Source: Actinomycetota bacterium (GTDB lineage: Bacteria > Actinomycetota > Thermoleophilia > Gaiellales > Gaiellaceae). From it: a DNA stretch of 64,000 nucleotides. Below, in pieces: positions 61,364-64,000 of the stretch; within the stretch, counting starts at the first letter, position 1; every line of letters starts with the position of its first letter. Location: assembly GCA_020029615.1 (NCBI GenBank), contig JAIBJO010000001.1, positions 1 to 64,000 on the forward strand. Reading direction: 5' to 3'. Below the pieces are notes generated by a model. The model was not told the origin of the DNA and did not search any database. It saw only the letters and a list, made by a program, of their open reading frames with translations. The translations under genes were made by a program, and so were the position numbers.

Positions 61364-62743
61364 ATGTCACGTGCATCCGTGCTCGTGGTCCTACTGGTCT
61401 TCGCCGGCTCGGCGACGGCGCTACTGGCATACGCGACCCGCGACAGCAGCGGGAGCTCCATCGCTTCGCCCGTCACGATTCCCCAGCCGACTGCCGCGCA
61501 GCTCGAGGCTGCATACCTGGGGAAGCTGCCGGTCGCTCCCGAGAGCGAGCGGGTCGACGTTGTCGCACCGGTGTTCTCCGACCCGACCACCATCACGAAT
61601 CCGCTCTTCCCGATAAGCGACCTCCACTCGGCCATCCTGACCGGCTCGGTCGACGGGAAGGCGTTCCACACGGAGACCACGCTTCTTCCGGACACGAGGA
61701 TCTTCGAGTGGGCCGAGGGGCAGCAGGTCGAGACACTCACGTCGCAGTACGCCGCCTACCTCGATGGTCGCATCGAGGAGGTTGCGCTCGACTACTACGC
61801 CCAGGCCGACGACGGTTCGGTCTGGTACTTCGGCGAGGACGTCTTCAACTACGACGAGAACGGCGCCGTGGCCGACACCGAGGGCACCTGGCACGCCGGC
61901 ATGGACGGCCCGCCCGCGCTGATCATGCCCGCGGCGCCTCATGTCGGCGACGTACACCGACCCGAGAACGTGCCGGGTTTCGTGTTCGAGGAGGTCACCG
62001 TCAAGACGACCGGCAAGACCGTCGACGGCCCCAGGGGTCTCGTCCGGGGCGCGCTCGTCAGCCGAGAGCTCCATCAGGACGGGACGTACTCCGACAAGGT
62101 CTTCACGCCGGGCTACGGCGAGTTCTATTCGGCTCATGGAGGCGACGTCGAGGCGCTCGCGCTCGCCGTGCCGACCGATGCGCTCGACGGCCCGGTGCCC
62201 GCCGCGCTCGAAGCGCTGTCTGGCGGTGCCGACGCAGCCTTCGTCGCGATCAGCGCGAACAACTGGAAGGCAGCCTCGGCGAGAGTCGGCACGCTCGAAG
62301 ACCGCTGGAGGACCTACCGGTCGCAGCAGGTGCCGCCAAGGATCGCCGCGGAGATGAGCTTGGCCATCACGGCGCTCGAGCGGGCGGTCACTGCTCGTGA
62401 TCAGGCGCGCGCAGGCACCGCGGCCATCGACGTCGCGCAGTCGGCGCTCGACCTCGAGCTTCGTCACCGACCCCAGGCTGAGATCGATCGGACGCGCTTC
62501 GAGCTCTGGGTACGACAGCTGCTCGTCGACGCGACCGCCCGAGACCTGGCCGGCATACGCGGCGACCTCGCCACGCTCGAGTGGATCCGTGATCGGTTCG
62601 CGACCACGCTGGACCCCGTCGAGCTCACGCGAGTCGACACGCAGCTGGTCGGTCTGCGAGGCGCACTCAACGACCGCGACCTTGGTGGAATCTCGGCAGG
62701 CGCCGCCCGCCTTCGCGCGACGCTCGCTGCCATGTCGGTCTGA
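61364..62743 (+). CDS. Secreted or lipid-anchored hypothetical protein
   Basis: 459 residues from ATG 61364, which follows GCAGGAGGTT. A signal sequence (residues 1-25, MSRASVLVVLLVFAGSATALL) is followed by a low-complexity Ser/Pro stretch. The middle (about 60-290) has beta-rich sequence: 'ITNPLFPISDLHSAILTGSVDGKAFHTETTLLP', 'DYYAQADDGSVWYFGEDVFNYDENGAVADTEGTWHAGMDG'; the last 150 residues are helical. No enzyme motif is seen. It seems a surface protein of the species. Confidence 0.75.
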   Translation: MSRASVLVVLLVFAGSATALLAYATRDSSGSSIASPVTIPQPTAAQLEAAYLGKLPVAPESERVDVVAPVFSDPTTITNPLFPISDLHSAILTGSVDGKAFHTETTLLPDTRIFEWAEGQQVETLTSQYAAYLDGRIEEVALDYYAQADDGSVWYFGEDVFNYDENGAVADTEGTWHAGMDGPPALIMPAAPHVGDVHRPENVPGFVFEEVTVKTTGKTVDGPRGLVRGALVSRELHQDGTYSDKVFTPGYGEFYSAHGGDVEALALAVPTDALDGPVPAALEALSGGADAAFVAISANNWKAASARVGTLEDRWRTYRSQQVPPRIAAEMSLAITALERAVTARDQARAGTAAIDVAQSALDLELRHRPQAEIDRTRFELWVRQLLVDATARDLAGIRGDLATLEWIRDRFATTLDPVELTRVDTQLVGLRGALNDRDLGGISAGAARLRATLAAMSV

Positions 62744-62749
62744 GTACAA

Positions 62750-63060
62750 CTAGCTCAGCGTCTCGCGCGCCGCCGACCGCAGGTATGCGAGGACTGCGAG
62801 CACTCGCCGGTTCGTGTCGGGTGTCTGGTCGATGCGGAGCTTCATGAAGACCTGCTTCACATGTGCCTCCACGGTCCGCTCGGTGATGACGAGACGCTCG
62901 GCGATCGCGCCAATTTGAGAGCCCCTCGGCGACGAGCCCGAGCACCTCCCGCTCTGTCGGACAGCTCGTCGAGCGGGTCCGATTCGCGATGCCGCGCGAG
63001 AAGTCGCGACACGATCGTCGGGTCGATCACCGTCTCGCCCTTGGTAAGGCGTGTGCGACG
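62750..63060 (-). pseudogene. LuxR-type regulator, C-terminal remnant with frameshifts
   Basis: Three frames must be joined to read 'GETVIDPTIVSRLLARHRESDPLDELSDR' then 'REVLGLVAEGLSN', then 'QIGAIAERLVITERTVEAHVKQVFMKLRI', which is the helix-turn-helix part of a NarL/LuxR response regulator. The breaks lie near 62965 and 62920. The receiver domain is missing. No sensor kinase lies nearby. Confidence 0.75.
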
Positions 63061-63251
63061 GCCGAGGTCGCAACGATTGTGCTGGCAAGCAGACTGCACC
63101 GAAGACGGCCAGCAAGCGAGCGCGCTGATTCATCTCGTGCCTCGTTTCGAACGTGTCGGAAGGCTGGCCTGCCTCGGGTTGCGGCGCATCGGCGCTGGCG
63201 TCGGTCCTCGGCGCCGGCGAACTGTGGACAGCCTCAGTCGTGCGGGCATGA

Positions 63252-64000
63252 TCAGTCCGGAACGCGGCCGTCCATGATCGCGGCGAGGCGCGCCGAGTCG
63301 ATGTTCCCGCCTGAGACGATGCAGACCACTCTGCCCTCGCCGGCGAGGCCCGCCATAGCAGCCGCGACCGTGAGGGCCGCTGCGCCTTCGGCGACGATCT
63401 GCGCGCGCGTGACGAGGAGTCGCACTCCAGCGGCAGCCTCCTCGAGCGAAATGCGAAATGATTCGCTGACGAGCTCGCGTGCGAGTTCCCACATACCGGG
63501 GAGGAGCCCACTCGAGCCGGCGCCGTCGACGAACGACGCCGTGTACGGGACGTCCACGGGAACACCGCCGTTCGCATAGGCGGAGACCAGCGGAGCTGCA
63601 GTCTCGGGCTCGCACGTATAGACGTCCGCCTCCGGTCTCAGCGCCTTCACGGCGCTCGCGATCCCGGTCGTCAGGCCGCCACCGCCCCACGGGACGACGA
63701 CGGCGTCGAAGCTCTCCAGATCCTCGACGAGCTCGAGGCCGATCGTCCCGTTGCCCGCCATCACCGGCTCGTCGAGCACCGGGTGAACGAAGAAGCCGTC
63801 GATTCCCTCTGCGCGCCGAGCGTTCATCGCCGCCCACCAGTCGTCGTGGGTGCGCAGCACCACGCGAGCGCCCAGTCGCTCGACGGCTGCGAGCTTCGAC
63901 GTCGGCGCGTTGTCCGGAGCGACGATCGTCGCCGGAACGCCGAGCAGGCGTGCCATCCAGGCGACGCCTTGAGCCATATTGCCCATGCTCGTCGTGACGA
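63252..64000 (-). CDS. Threonine/serine dehydratase, 5' end beyond the window
   Basis: 249 codons are visible; the N-terminus lies past the edge. 'TSMGNMAQGVAWMARLLGVPATIVAPDNAPTSKLAAVERLGARVVL' is the S-x-G-N-x-A-x-G segment that binds the substrate carboxylate in fold type II PLP enzymes; 'AVVVPWGGGGLTTGIASAVK' is the PLP phosphate loop and 'VCIVSGGNID' the C-terminal Ser. It has no ACT domain, so it is the catabolic or serine racemase-like type. The lysine lies outside. Confidence 0.9.
   Translation of the reverse strand, partial: VTTSMGNMAQGVAWMARLLGVPATIVAPDNAPTSKLAAVERLGARVVLRTHDDWWAAMNARRAEGIDGFFVHPVLDEPVMAGNGTIGLELVEDLESFDAVVVPWGGGGLTTGIASAVKALRPEADVYTCEPETAAPLVSAYANGGVPVDVPYTASFVDGAGSSGLLPGMWELARELVSESFRISLEEAAAGVRLLVTRAQIVAEGAAALTVAAAMAGLAGEGRVVCIVSGGNIDSARLAAIMDGRVPD

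Overview
The window comes from a very GC-rich bacterium with many GTG starts, short intergenic gaps and frequent 4-base ATGA/GTGA gene overlaps. The gene content (MarP-type protease, class II DAHP synthase, a fused homocysteine methyltransferase/MTHFR, BTAD regulators, deazaflavin-type nitroreductase, PadR/HxlR/ArsR regulators, DUF4395, DUF2237) fits an actinobacterium, most likely a deep-branching soil lineage such as Thermoleophilia. This placement is inference; there is no rRNA gene in the window.

Layout. 1-6.6 kb: secreted proteins, a deazaflavin-type oxidoreductase, a flavodoxin, then a PadR-ABC operon whose palindromic operator overlaps its own start codon, and a broken alpha/beta hydrolase. 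6.67-11.48 kb: a segment bounded by tRNA-Asp and a decayed copy of the tRNA 3' half. It carries a 1098-residue membrane regulator (winged helix, BTAD, transmembrane helix, propeller, oligopeptide-binding-protein-like sensor) divergent from a secreted protein. 11.5-24.1 kb: housekeeping and metabolic genes (MarP-like protease, methionine synthesis fusion, cupin, reductases, DppA peptidase, arsenic methylation with ArsR, DDAH-like hydrolase, ZIP transporter, DNA polymerase IV). 24.1-33.2 kb: serine hydrolase with an operator array, Lon, an HxlR/DUF4395 pair, a GGDEF-EAL protein, a Vps62-like secreted protein, a cupin. 33.3-35.3 kb: small genes, a double GNAT, and two broken genes.

35.4-40.95 kb is the aromatic amino acid branch point. 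DAHP synthase, prephenate dehydrogenase, prephenate dehydratase and chorismate mutase run as one operon on the plus strand. They converge on trpE-trpG, which is preceded by a complete tRNA-Trp-type attenuator: leader peptide with Trp-Ser-Trp, alternative stems and a terminator palindrome. Divergent tRNA-Lys and tRNA-Glu genes follow, then an aldo/keto reductase-DUF2000 pair.

42.73-48.81 kb starts at tRNA-Val and ends at a decayed copy of its 3' half. It is a gene graveyard: a frameshifted metallo-hydrolase, a truncated ester cyclase and at least five scattered remnants of one small-protein gene family, among a few intact genes (DUF4177, GNAT, cytidylate-kinase-like, orphan DUF3830). 48.9-64 kb returns to ordinary content: a secreted Fn3/hydrolase-like protein, cyclophilin, SDR, an amylo-alpha-1,6-glucosidase-glycosyltransferase-MATE-DUF2237 run, metallo-hydrolase with cystathionine gamma-synthase/lyase, two tandem AlkX/YcaQ-like DNA glycosylase homologues, a secreted protein, a decayed LuxR regulator and a partial threonine dehydratase.

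The most unusual items are the sensor-regulator fusion inside the tRNA-Asp-bounded segment, the trp attenuator, the start-codon palindromes, and the tRNA-Val-bounded graveyard with repeated tail fragments.
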